Positions 32,322 through 42,600 of a stretch of DNA of 64,000 nt are shown here, one piece after another. Each line of letters opens with the position of its first letter. The stretch's first letter is position 1. Origin of the DNA: Bursaphelenchus xylophilus (Eukaryota; Nematoda; Chromadorea; Rhabditida; Aphelenchoididae). Below the pieces are notes generated by a model. The model worked only from the letters and a program-made list of their open reading frames with translations. It was not told the DNA's origin and did not search any database. The DNA is taken from positions 13,449,291 through 13,513,290 of the forward strand of contig CAJFCV020000001.1 in NCBI GenBank assembly GCA_904066235.2, given 5' to 3'. The position numbers and the translations under genes are program-made.

Positions 32322-34731
32322 ATGGACGGTTGCCAATTCTTTCTGCTCCTGTCACTGATAGTCAACGTTGATCTTCTGCAAGGACAAGTGGTGCAAAACT
32401 GCGAAAACGTCTACGCAGTGAATGGAAACAAGGACACGAAGCCTGCGTGCAAGGAAGGAGAGATTTGTATCGAACTGGGAGTGAAGAACTTCACCGTTTA
32501 CGTGGAGGACTATTGTGTAAGTGTAATGGGGATGCCGTGGCTAACCGGGATGCAAAGCACGTCGAATATTCACTGTGCATCTTTGGTCTGACGCGTTTGG
32601 TCCGGTTTGCGGAAGCTTTCCGTTTTTTACAAGTCGCTGCTCTTGGTTTATCAACCCTATTTTCAGGACTATTACGGCTCTTTCGATTACATGAGCCTTG
32701 TATCGCGTGAGTTGTGTTGCACATCAGTTTATCCACAAATTCATTTTTAGGATACGAAGGTGGAGAATTCTACCATTACAATAATGTGACTCGGAAGCTG
32801 GGGACACGCCCGTAAGAGTTTGTCCACTTCTTTGTTTAGTTCTTGTCGTTGAGCTAGATGAAAATAAAAACTTTTAGGAACATACCACCTATTAGTTGGT
32901 ATTCCCGCCATCAGATCCCGTCCGACCATGATCCACAGTTCTACGCACAACTGTTCTCGCGGAGCGTCGAGATTGTCACCATGGGACTGTAAGTCTGAAA
33001 AAAAACCAAGAGCTTGACGACCCGTGTTGCTGGGTCCAACCCAGATCATTACTGATATCCATGATTTTTCAGCAAACCAATCGACAAACAAAGCCATAAA
33101 GACGTTTTTCGCCTCCAAACGATGCTGGATTCCGAGTTGTCCGTTGAGCAAGTGCAGCGTGCCTTTGTCTACAAGGAGTACCTGTTCCTCAGTGCGGAGA
33201 AAGCCATCGACTTTCGAATTCTCTACGAGAAGAGGGGACCCTATGCCGCCGATATAAACAGACCAGGACGACTTACGGAGCACAATGTTGGCCTGATCGA
33301 CGTCTCGACCATCCCCAACGAACACATTGACAAGGACTTCCTAGATCTGATCACAAATCTATGCTTTGTAAGTTTGGGAAAGGTTATACGAAGGTTATGA
33401 TTATTTTCATAGAGTTCATGGACATTTACTCTCTTTCGCACAGTGATCCGTGGAAGAAGATTTTTTGAATTTTTTTTGGAAAAAACTTGGTTTAGAGGTC
33501 TTCGAGGCTACCCTTCATTTCATCCAGCTTTCATTTGGGGTAGATCGGGTATGTATCGCCAATGTTGCAAAATTCTTTGACCAGCCAGCCAAATCACAAC
33601 TATTTACTATAAGCCATTGGGACACTTTTTAGCCGATCCAGGATTTTGGACAGCTATTATAAATTTGAAATCATTGCTCAAAGAATCTTGAAAGATTCCG
33701 AAAAAATTCAAAAAAACTTCATCACGCTTTACCCCATTTTGGGTCGCAATCGTAGGATTTCTTTCCACTGTGCGGACAGCCGTCACAACAGATTTTTTCG
33801 TGTGGTTTTCCGACCGAAAGATATTTTTCTCGAAATTATTTTCTTTCTTTTTTCAATTGTGACACTTCGTTTGGACGAAACTCAAAAGTGGGCGGGACAC
33901 ATTTTTGTTCTATTTCGGGTAGCCGTGTGCAGCGGCGATGAAAAGCGGAATGAAGTCTACGAACTGTATAAAAATACTTGTCATAGCACCATGCCTATAT
34001 TTCCGTATTTCAGAAACCTGGCAAGTACTGTTCGTTGGATATCAAGACGGAATCCTTGGACCTGCAAGATTACCCAGTGGCCTTCACCTACGACGACCTA
34101 GTTCTGGAGTCCTTTTGGTTTCAGTAAGTTCACCTGCTCCGGTTTTTACGCCTACGTTTAGAAGACACTGCGAAATGCTTCCGATGTACCGTATTCGGCA
34201 CAAGAAGACTGCTCCGAAGTAAGTGGAATTTTGAGTTGGCTGAGTTGGAATTTTTAGCGTGATTTTCGATTTCCCCAATGTTGAGAGCATCGTAACGCAT
34301 GGAAGAAAGCTTTCGTGGGTGAAAGAAGTATGGTAAGTGTTTGAGATTAATAGAGGAAGTGCTGATATGTGAATCGCCTTTGTAATCTTTTATTTTTTAG
34401 GCCTGTGAGTCATAGGTATTATTACACCATACGCGGTATCCTGCCTATTGTCCAGCCGCACGACCCCTTTTACGACTTCGTCAAACAGTTCACAACTCCC
34501 GCCCCAACGACCACAACCCGCCCACCACCAACCACCACCACTCTGAAGCCCGTCCCGGCCGGTCCCGCCCCAAAATTCCTTGAAATCGAAGAGGACACGG
34601 CGGAATTAGAGAATCCCCACGTGATTTATCTTGATCCCTTACCCTCGAATGTACCGGCGATATCCGGTCTTCCCATCATCTATTACATGCTCGTTTACAT
34701 CGCTTTTCACTTGAAAAGTTATAATTTGTAA
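32322..34731 (+). CDS. Array family copy 6: secreted/anchored protein of unknown function
   Basis: Nine exons: 32322-32516, 32667-32706, 32751-32811, 32878-32988, 33073-33367, 34014-34123, 34162-34218, 34258-34332, 34401-34731; 424 aa, the longest copy. Exon 1 keeps the terminal Cys (VEDYC), and NGNKDTK replaces NGNNVTK, so the first glycosylation sequon is lost. Exon 9 has two extra codons in the tail region (VIYLDPLPSNVP). Tail: SGLPIIYYMLVYIAFHL. The upstream palindrome TTTTCCCATGGGAAAA is at 32235-32250. AATAAA is at 34781. Confidence 0.85.
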
Positions 34732-34886
34732 TGGAGGAGCCGTTGATAAACGTAAATCTTAAGAGTCGGTAGAACGATCGAATAAAAAAATGTTTGTACA
34801 GGCTAATTGGAATCGATGTGTAATGCAACAAAATTGCGGAAAACCCTTTTTCAGCTACCAAAGAAATGACGTCGGAAGCGCGTCGC

Positions 34887-35110
34887 ACGTCAAACTGAAG
34901 AGTCCGGTGACCGGAATAGACCCTTCGCTATTGGTTTTTTACACTTCGTCTGATTTCGCAGAGAAAGAGAGAAAAAAGACACGCAAAAGCGTACTCTCTC
35001 GCCCGAAAAGGTTCCCCATTTCTTCCCCGACAAAACGTTTTTTTCGCGTCTTTTTTTGGCAAGTTACCAATCCATTCATCGGACTGTTTTAGCTTATCTC
35101 AGTTTGACGT
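34887..35110. mobile_element. Inverted-repeat element with ACGTCAAACTGA ends, copy 3
   Basis: Nearly identical to 28281-28503, with the same flanks, because the whole block 34732-35520 duplicates 28125-28915. It was therefore copied by segmental duplication rather than by a new insertion. Confidence 0.8.
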
Positions 35111-35334
35111 GCGTCGGGGCTACCCTTCACTTGGGGCAGATCTCGTCAGAAATAGACAGGCTCCCGGCGGGCCCGGGCCGAAGCAAACTTGAGGGCTCGC
35201 GACACAATTTTTTTCTCGGCCCCGACACGACGGCCGAATAGACGAATCCGACCGGGCAAGTTAGCTGAATTTGGACAAGTATTACAAGAAAAATTAACTG
35301 GAAATATGGTCACCTATTTTGGGTGATTTCGGAG

Positions 35335-35502
35335 GAGAATTTTTCACGATAGCTAAAATTGCCAAATTTGACCGGTCGAATTGTTTTTGAGGAGTTGTCG
35401 AAGGAAAACTTGACTTTCCCATGGGACAATCTCTTTTCACATTGCAACGCATGTGAAAACAAAGTCTACCTTCCCTTCCTCATTCCATAAAATCGCGCCG
35501 AG
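35335..35502 (+). promoter_or_regulatory. Conserved upstream block of array copy 7
   Basis: The block is nearly identical to that at 28733: GACCGGTCGAATTG, GAGGAGTTGTCGAAGGA and TTTCCCATGGGACAATC (from 35413) before the ATG at 35503. Confidence 0.5.
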
Positions 35503-38500
35503 ATGGACGGTTGCCAATTCTCTCTGCTCCTGTTGCTGATCGTCAACGTCGATCTTCTGCAAGGACAAGTGGTGGAAAACTGCGCAAACGTCTACTCAGT
35601 CAATGGAAACAACGTCACGAAGCCAGCGTGCAAGCATGGCGAGGTGTGTATTGAACTGGACGTGAAGAACTTCACCGTTTACGTGGAGGACTATAGTGTA
35701 AGTCGAATGGGGATGGGGAGCCTAACCGGCATGCAAAGCACGTCTAATACTGTGCATCTTCGGGCAGACGCATCTGTCGCTGTCGGTTTGCGGAAGTTTT
35801 TTTTCCGTTTTTCCAAGTCGCTGCTCTTAGTTTATCGACCCTATTTTCAGGACTATTTCGGCTCTTTCGATTACATGAGCCTTGTATCGCGTGAGTTGTG
35901 TGTTGCACGTCAGTTTATCTACAAATTCATTTTTAGGATACGAAGGTGGAAAATTCTACCATTACAATAATGTGACTCGGAAGCTGGGGACACGCCCGTA
36001 AGAGTTTGTCCACTTCTTTGTTTAGATCTTGCCGTTGAGCTACATGAAAGTAAGCAATTTTAGGAACATACCACCTATCAATTGGTTTTCACGCCATCAA
36101 ATCCCGTCCGACCATGATCCGCAGTTCTACGCACAACTGTTCTCGCAGAGCGTCGAGATTGTCACAATGGGACTGTAAGTCTGAAAAAAAAGTGCTTGAC
36201 GACCCGCGTTGCTGGGCCCAACCTAGACATGGCTAGTGGGCCGAGCCGGCCCAGCCCCCCGGGGGGCCGGGCCGAACGAGTTTTAAAGGCCCCGGGGCCG
36301 GGCCGACCGGGGGCCCCCGCCAGGCCCCCAATCGGCCCCCAATGTCTAAAATTCCCCTTCTCAAAGCGAAAATTAGGGTTGCCAATAAAAATGAAACGCA
36401 GAGCCAAGAACCGATTGGGTTTTTTGAAGTACTTTAGGCAATGGTTGGTAATTTTTTGTTTCAAAAAATTTTTTGTGGATTGTTAGGACGGACGGTAACT
36501 GGGGGTTTAGGCTAAAACGCCGGGGGCCATTTTACTCTAATTTGAACTTTTTGTATTATTCTAATTTTTTCATTATGGGGATGTGAAATGGACAAAATAG
36601 TGGAGGTTTGAAATACCTTTCGTGGGGGGGGGGCTGAACTACCAAAGCCCCAAAAAATGTGTTATATCTCGTAACGAATGCAGTATTTATATTTACAGTT
36701 CGGCCCCCGGTCGGCCTCCGGCCCGGCCGAGAAAATTTGAAGGGGGCCGGGCCGCCCACTTCCGGCGGCCGGGCCGCGATTTTCGGCCCGGCCCGGCCCC
36801 CCAGCCATGTCGAGTCCAACCCAGATCATTACTGATATCCATAATTTTTCAGCAAACCAATCGACAAACAAAGGCATAAAGACGTTTTTCGCCTCCAAAC
36901 GATGCTAGATTCCGCGTTGTCCGTTGACCAAGTGCAGCGCTCCTTTGTCTACAAGGAGTACCTGTTCCTCAGTGCGGAGAAAGCCATCGACTTTCGAATT
37001 CTCTACGAGAAGAGGGGACCCTATTTCAACGATATAAACAGACCAGGACGACTTACGGAGCACAATGTTGGTCTGATCGACGTCTCGGCCATCCCCAACG
37101 AACACATCGACAGGGATTTCCTGGCTCTGATTAAGACGCAATGTTTTGTAGGTTTGGGAAAAGCTATATCAGTAACTAGATGGGGCAAAAAGTCTTGACA
37201 TGTTGGCACGGTGCGCCGATTCGTGCAGAACTTGTCGCACCGCGAGAGTAAAGTTCACGGCGGACGCCGCGGCGCGCCGACCACGCACAGTGCAAAATGA
37301 ACTGTTTTGAAAGATATCGAGGGGCTTCGGTAGTTGAGCCCCCACGAAAGGTAGTTCAAACCCGCACTGTTTTGCCCGTTTCACACCCCACATAATGAAC
37401 AAATTAGAATAATACAAAAAATGTAAGTGGGGGTTTGATCTACTACGTTGGGGGTTTGATCTAAAACGTAGGGGGCTTCATCTAAAACTTAGGGGGCTTG
37501 TGCTGGACCATACAACTTGGATTAATTCTTTGAAACAAATTTTGGGGTTTAGAATGGACGAGGGAGTTTGTACTGGGTCATGGGGGGCTAAACTGGACTG
37601 GGGGGTTGTACTACCTTAGCCCCGATATCGATACTCTGTGCGTCGTTTCCACTGTGCATGTTCTTTAGTAAACCCGCGAGGACATTTCCGATGCACGGTA
37701 CGAACCCAAGAAAGGGACTTTGTGCGGGTATTGCCATTGGAATTCCATCGATTGCGACCCAAAATGGGGTAAACTGACAATCCAGTGGTGGATTTTTTGA
37801 ATTTTTTCGGAAAGAGCTTGGTTTAGGGGCCTTCGAGACTACCCATCATTAGAGCCAGCTTTCATTCTGGTGGAGATCGGACATTGGTCCCAATATGTAT
37901 AGCCAATGTAGCAGAATTGTTTGACCAGCCAAATCACAACTACTATAAGCCATTCTGACACTTTGGCTGGCCGATCCAGGATTTTGGATTGGAATTTCAA
38001 AAAATCATTGCCCCATTTTGGTAGCAATCGTAGGATTTCTTTCCACTGTGCGGACAGCCGTCACAACAGGGTTTCGTGTGGTTTTCCTACCGAAAAATGT
38101 TTTTCTCGAAGTTCTTTATTTTCTTTCTTTTGTCAATTGTGACACTTCGTTTGGACGAAACTCAAAAGTGGGCGGGACATATTTTTGTTCTATTTTTTTT
38201 CGGGTTGCCGTGTGCCGCGGCGATGAAAGGCGGAATAAAGTCTACGCACTTTATAAAAATACTTGTCACAGCACCCTGCCTATATTTTCGTATTTTAGAA
38301 ACCTGGCAAGTACTGTTCGTTGGATATCAAGACGGAATCCTTGGATCTGCAAGATTACCCAGTGGCCTTCACCTACGACGACCTGGTTCTGGAGTCCTTT
38401 TGGTTCCAGTAAGTCCACCTGCTCCGTTTTTTATGCCTACGTTTAGAAGACACTGCGAAATGCTTCCGATGTACCGTATTAGGCACAAGAAGACTGCTCC

Positions 38501-39011
38501 GAAGTAAGTGGAATTTTGAGTTGGCTAAGTTGGAATTTTTAGCGTGATTTTCGATTTCCCCAATGTTGAGAGCATCGTAACGCATGGACAAAGGCTTTGG
38601 TGGGATAAAGAAGTATGGTAAGTGTTTGAGATTAATAGAGGAAGTGCTGATATGTGAATAGCCCTTGTAAGCTTTTACTTTGTTAGGTCTGGCAGAGATA
38701 GGTATTATTACACCATACGTGGTATCCTGCCTATTGTCCAGCCGCACGACCCCTTTTACGACTTCGTCAAACAGTTCACAACTCCCGCCCCAACGACCAC
38801 AACCCGCCCGCCACCAACCACCACCACTCTGAAGCCCGTCCCCGCCGGTCCCGCCCCAAAATTCCCTGAAATCGAGGAGGACACGGAGGAATTAGAGAAC
38901 CGCCACGTGATTGATCCCTTTCCCTCGAATGTAGCGGCGACTTCGGGCCTTCCCATCATCTATTATATGCTTGCTTACATCGCTTTTCACTTTAAAAGTT
39001 ATAATTTGTAA
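35503..39011 (+). CDS. Array family copy 7: secreted/anchored protein of unknown function
   Basis: Nine exons: 35503-35697, 35851-35890, 35937-35997, 36064-36174, 36853-37147, 38299-38408, 38447-38503, 38543-38617, 38687-39011; 422 aa. Exon 1 ends VEDYS, as in copy 5. Introns 4 and 5 are greatly enlarged: a very GC-rich foldback (36226-36811) sits in the intron before exon 5, and a second foldback (37311-37631) plus repeats sit before exon 6. All exons stay intact. Tail: SGLPIIYYMLAYIAFHF. I see no AATAAA within the next 120 bp; the 3' flank that carries it in other copies has been replaced by repeat sequence. Confidence 0.82.
36226..36811. mobile_element. GC-rich foldback in an intron of copy 7
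   Basis: It starts GACATGGCTAGTGGGCCGAGC and ends GGCCCCCCAGCCATGTC. Both arms are extremely rich in GGCCGGGCC-type words, while the roughly 300-bp centre is A/T-rich. It interrupts the intron sequence CCCAACC/TCCAACC shared with sister copies, leaving a probable short direct repeat of 8-9 bp at the edges. Confidence 0.8.
37311..37631. repeat. Foldback GATATCGAGGGGC
   Basis: GATATCGAGGGGCTTCGGTAGTT on the left and ACTACCTTAGCCCCGATATCG on the right mirror each other. Between them are repeats of GGGGGTTTGATCTA. Part of the centre resembles 36616-36655 (GGGGGGCTGAACTACC). Confidence 0.65.
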
Positions 39012-39615
39012 TGGAGAAGCCGTTGATAAAAGGCATGTCGCTAAAAAAACGGGAAATCGCGGCGACAAATGCGAAATGAAAGGAGAATGCACGGTCAGGA
39101 CTTTGAGCGCGATTAGTACATACGGCTAATTGGAATCGATGTGTAATGCAGTAAACTTGCGGAAATCAATTTTCACTTCAGCGACGCGATCGGCGCAGCG
39201 AAATCTCGCTCACTATTTTTCCGACGAGCCGATAATAAGGGGCCTATTTGCCGAGAGAGCACGCAAAATGAGGAGAGTCGGACAGACAAAAAAGGTGTTC
39301 ACTTCGCTCTCCAATTCCTTCCGTTCACACCGCGGTGAGCGGTTGGGTTTCCTGCCGACGATGCCGTTGCTGGCAACAACCCCTCCGGAGGATGGCAGAA
39401 GCTCAACCCGTGGCAGGACCTCCTTGAGGATTGGCACACTGGAGAACCAACGTGACATCCCCATCTTGGCCCCGAATCATGGCCCGTTTCTCTACTTTTG
39501 CTAGATGATCAGCGGAAATAATTTGAATTGAATTCGCTCTCCACAGATGTCAAATTCCAAGAAATTACAGCCCAAAGATGACGAAGCCTGTCAGTGACTA
39601 GTTTTATTGAGATCG
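39012..39615. other. Intergenic, mostly repeat fragments
   Basis: It contains a fragment of the CAGTCTGTCGGG family interior (39178-39235, CACTTCAGCGACGCGATCGG). I do not see a gene. The region separates the convergent copy 7 and the peptide transporter. Confidence 0.5.
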
Positions 39616-42600
39616 TTAGTTGGAAGTTTTGGATGTTGCGTTTGAGGGCCTGGCCGTCGCTTCCTTTTCGTCGGTGTCTTCGCTTCCGCTCTGCCGCTTC
39701 CGATCCTCGTAGTAGGTGTATCGGGTGGCGCTGAGGATGAAGATCAGGATCACCGCCGCCATCAGTGTGCCGTAGAAGAAGAATGCGTAGGCGGGGTTTT
39801 CGATGACGTTCGTTGCGGAGATCAGCATGTCCAACATGTTGCCCAACGCTACTGTGGTGTGCCAGATGGCCTGAAATTTGATTTTTTTTCACTTGCGGAC
39901 TTTATTACTGCTATTTTCATAAAGTGCGTAGACTTTTTTCCGCGGAAAAATTCAAAATTCCTTTCGTGGAAAAATTTTCCACTCACCTGCAGAACGTTCT
40001 TCATGCTTTCCGGAGCTTGAGAATACGCGAATTCCAGGCCAGTGATGCTGATCAGCAGCTCTCCGACCGTAATCAAAAAGTATTGCGGGATTTGCCATGC
40101 CAGGCTGACCGAGTTCCCCGGCACCAACGTCTCCAATTTGTGGTCGACCGCCGCGTGTTTCCCGATGTACAGGACGTTAGAGGCTCCAACAGAGGCGACG
40201 AACTGTCTGAAAAATAATAATTCACATTGCAGTAGGTCGGAGAATCAAAAAAAATTGTGTGAAAAGTTTCATGCCTATTTTTATTGTAGACAGTAAATTT
40301 TCAAAAAAAAAAAATAAAAATTTTTCCGCGAAATTTTGTATTACACTAGGCAAGCCATCGGTGCAAAAAGACGTAATCTTGTAAAATTTAAAAAAAAAAC
40401 AGAGATGGTTGAAAAATGTCGATTCTGAGGTAGTTCGGCACATTGAATCCGAAAATCACGATCACAAGAGACACGAACTTTTAAAACGAATTTGTTTTAT
40501 CATTTTTTTCAAAAATTTTGCAAAATTACTTAGGGGTCATACAATTAAAAAAAAATTTAATTATTTACGCTCCGGGACCCGGAAAACCCAGTATTTGCCT
40601 TGACCCCGAAAGGGCAGTAAACCCGTCCCAAACCACTCACACATTCGTGCAGCCGTGCGCCCATGCGTCCTTGCACGCTAGCGGCGGACCAAACGCGATC
40701 GTATACTCATCACTGCCGTACAAAGGCGGCGGAATATCCACTGGAACTCCGTTCTCGGCCTTGGCGTTGTGCACCACATCTCCGTTCGCATTCTTCACAT
40801 AAATCGGCGCTCCTTTCGCCCCGGAAGACTTGTCGACCGCGAGGAAGAGGCGCGTATTATCACCCTCCCCATTCTCATAGGGGAACTCGAACGGGGACAC
40901 TGAAATTTGAGCCAAAATTCCCCCCGTCAAAGACGCAAATCTCACCTGTACCGTCGCTGTTCGGGACCAACACATAGGCTTTTGTGGAGTTGAAGATCAG
41001 TCGGTCATGGAGGCCATAGACGCCCGAGGGGATGAGCTGTGGACCCTCGGACAGAACGATCGTTTCGCCGGTTTCCGGGATCAGCGAGTAGTTGACGCGC
41101 AACGAAAACACCAACGAGTTGCCGGATTCAATCGGGGCGACCTGTGTGCTGAGGATTGCCAGCTAAAATCGGAGGAAATTGTATTACTTTAGATATCCAG
41201 TTCAATATTTTTTAACAAGGAAAGTACTTCAGTGGGGTAAGGAGTTACAGGTCGAGACATATATCAAAAAAATCGCAAGTTTTTTTCTGATTCAGAATAT
41301 GTAAAAACTGGGTGCCTGACTGAATATGAACTGACTGAATATGAAGGACTAAATATGAAGGACTGAATATGAAAAGGACTGAATATGAACTGACCGAATA
41401 TGAACTGACTGAATATGAACTGTGTTGCTGACTAAATATGAAATTTGGCAAGTTTGGTCTATTTCAAGGACTATATAGTACCAAGTGCTATAAATGTGTT
41501 TTTGGGCTGTACTAAGCACCAAACCAACACCATTACCGCATTACGCCCAAATTTTTACCTCGTACTAAATAGTACCAATTGGTACTATAGAGTACCAAAT
41601 GCTAAAAATGTGTTTTTGGGCTGTACTAAGCACCAAACCAACACCATTACCGGCCAAATTTTCTCCTCGTACTAAATAGTACCAGGTAGTACTATTTTGC
41701 ACCAAGTATTAAAAATGTTTTTTAAGCAGTACTGGACACCAAAACAACACCATTAACGACTAAAGGTGTTATAAGTCGAAAAAATTTCAAAAAGAATCCT
41801 TAATCGGAACCTATGTAGTAACAGTAACAGAAACCCGGTTTTCATGTTCAGTCAGTTCATATTCGGTCCTTCATATTCAGTCAGCACCCCAGTTCATATT
41901 CAGTCCTTCATATTCGGTCCTTCATATTCAGTCAGTTCATATTCAGTCTCCCTTCGGTAAAAACTAGCTGTCCAATTTTGCTTTGAAAGGGTGAAAAAAT
42001 CATCAGAAGTTTTCTCGCAACACCACGCAAATGCCTCTTTTTTTACATTGCAACTACTAATTAAGGTGTAGTTATTAATCAAATTCGATATTTAAGGCTT
42101 GTCAAAAAAGATGCCAGGGTTCAAGCTCAAAAAAAGCTTTGAATTGGCAAAAACTTGGTCAAGGAGGCATTTGCGTGGTGTTGCGAGAAAGGTTCTGAGG
42201 GTTTTTTTCACCCTTACAAACCAAAATTGGGCAGCTAAATTTTACGTATTCCAAATCAAAAAAATTGCAATTTTTTTTGATATATGTCCCAACCTGTACC
42301 TCCATACCCCATAGAAGTACTTTCCTGTCAAAAATTTCAGTGATTCGAAAGAAATATCGCTCTAAAATATCGTTTGCTTTAATCTTTGTGGTCTTTAGAC
42401 TAAATGACACATTGAAATCATAATTTTTTTCTTTCCTCCCAAAACTTATATTACACTTGACCCACCTCAACAAATCCCGCGACAATGAAAGACGAGGCCG
42501 CGATCAGACCGCCGACTGACATTCTCCTCAACGCAGTCGTCTTGACGCACTTGCCCACCAACGGGTAGACCACCAATGTCAGCACCGGGGCCAGTGTGAG

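Larger units (their letters stand above)
41214..42329. mobile_element. Inverted-repeat element ACAAGGAAAGTACTTC with minisatellite core
   Basis: It lies in the fifth intron of the peptide transporter. Left AACAAGGAAAGTACTTC-AGTGGGGTAAGG and right CCATACCCCATAGAAGTACTTTCCTGT mirror each other. The core holds three tandem-repeat tracts (listed separately). It is the same family as 57294-58701 in btf-1. Confidence 0.8.

Noticed and set aside
36196..36486. GC-rich Pro/Arg/Gly open frames near 36.2-36.9 kb
   Set aside because: They come from the GC-rich foldback arms; both strands are open and no homology or splice logic supports them.
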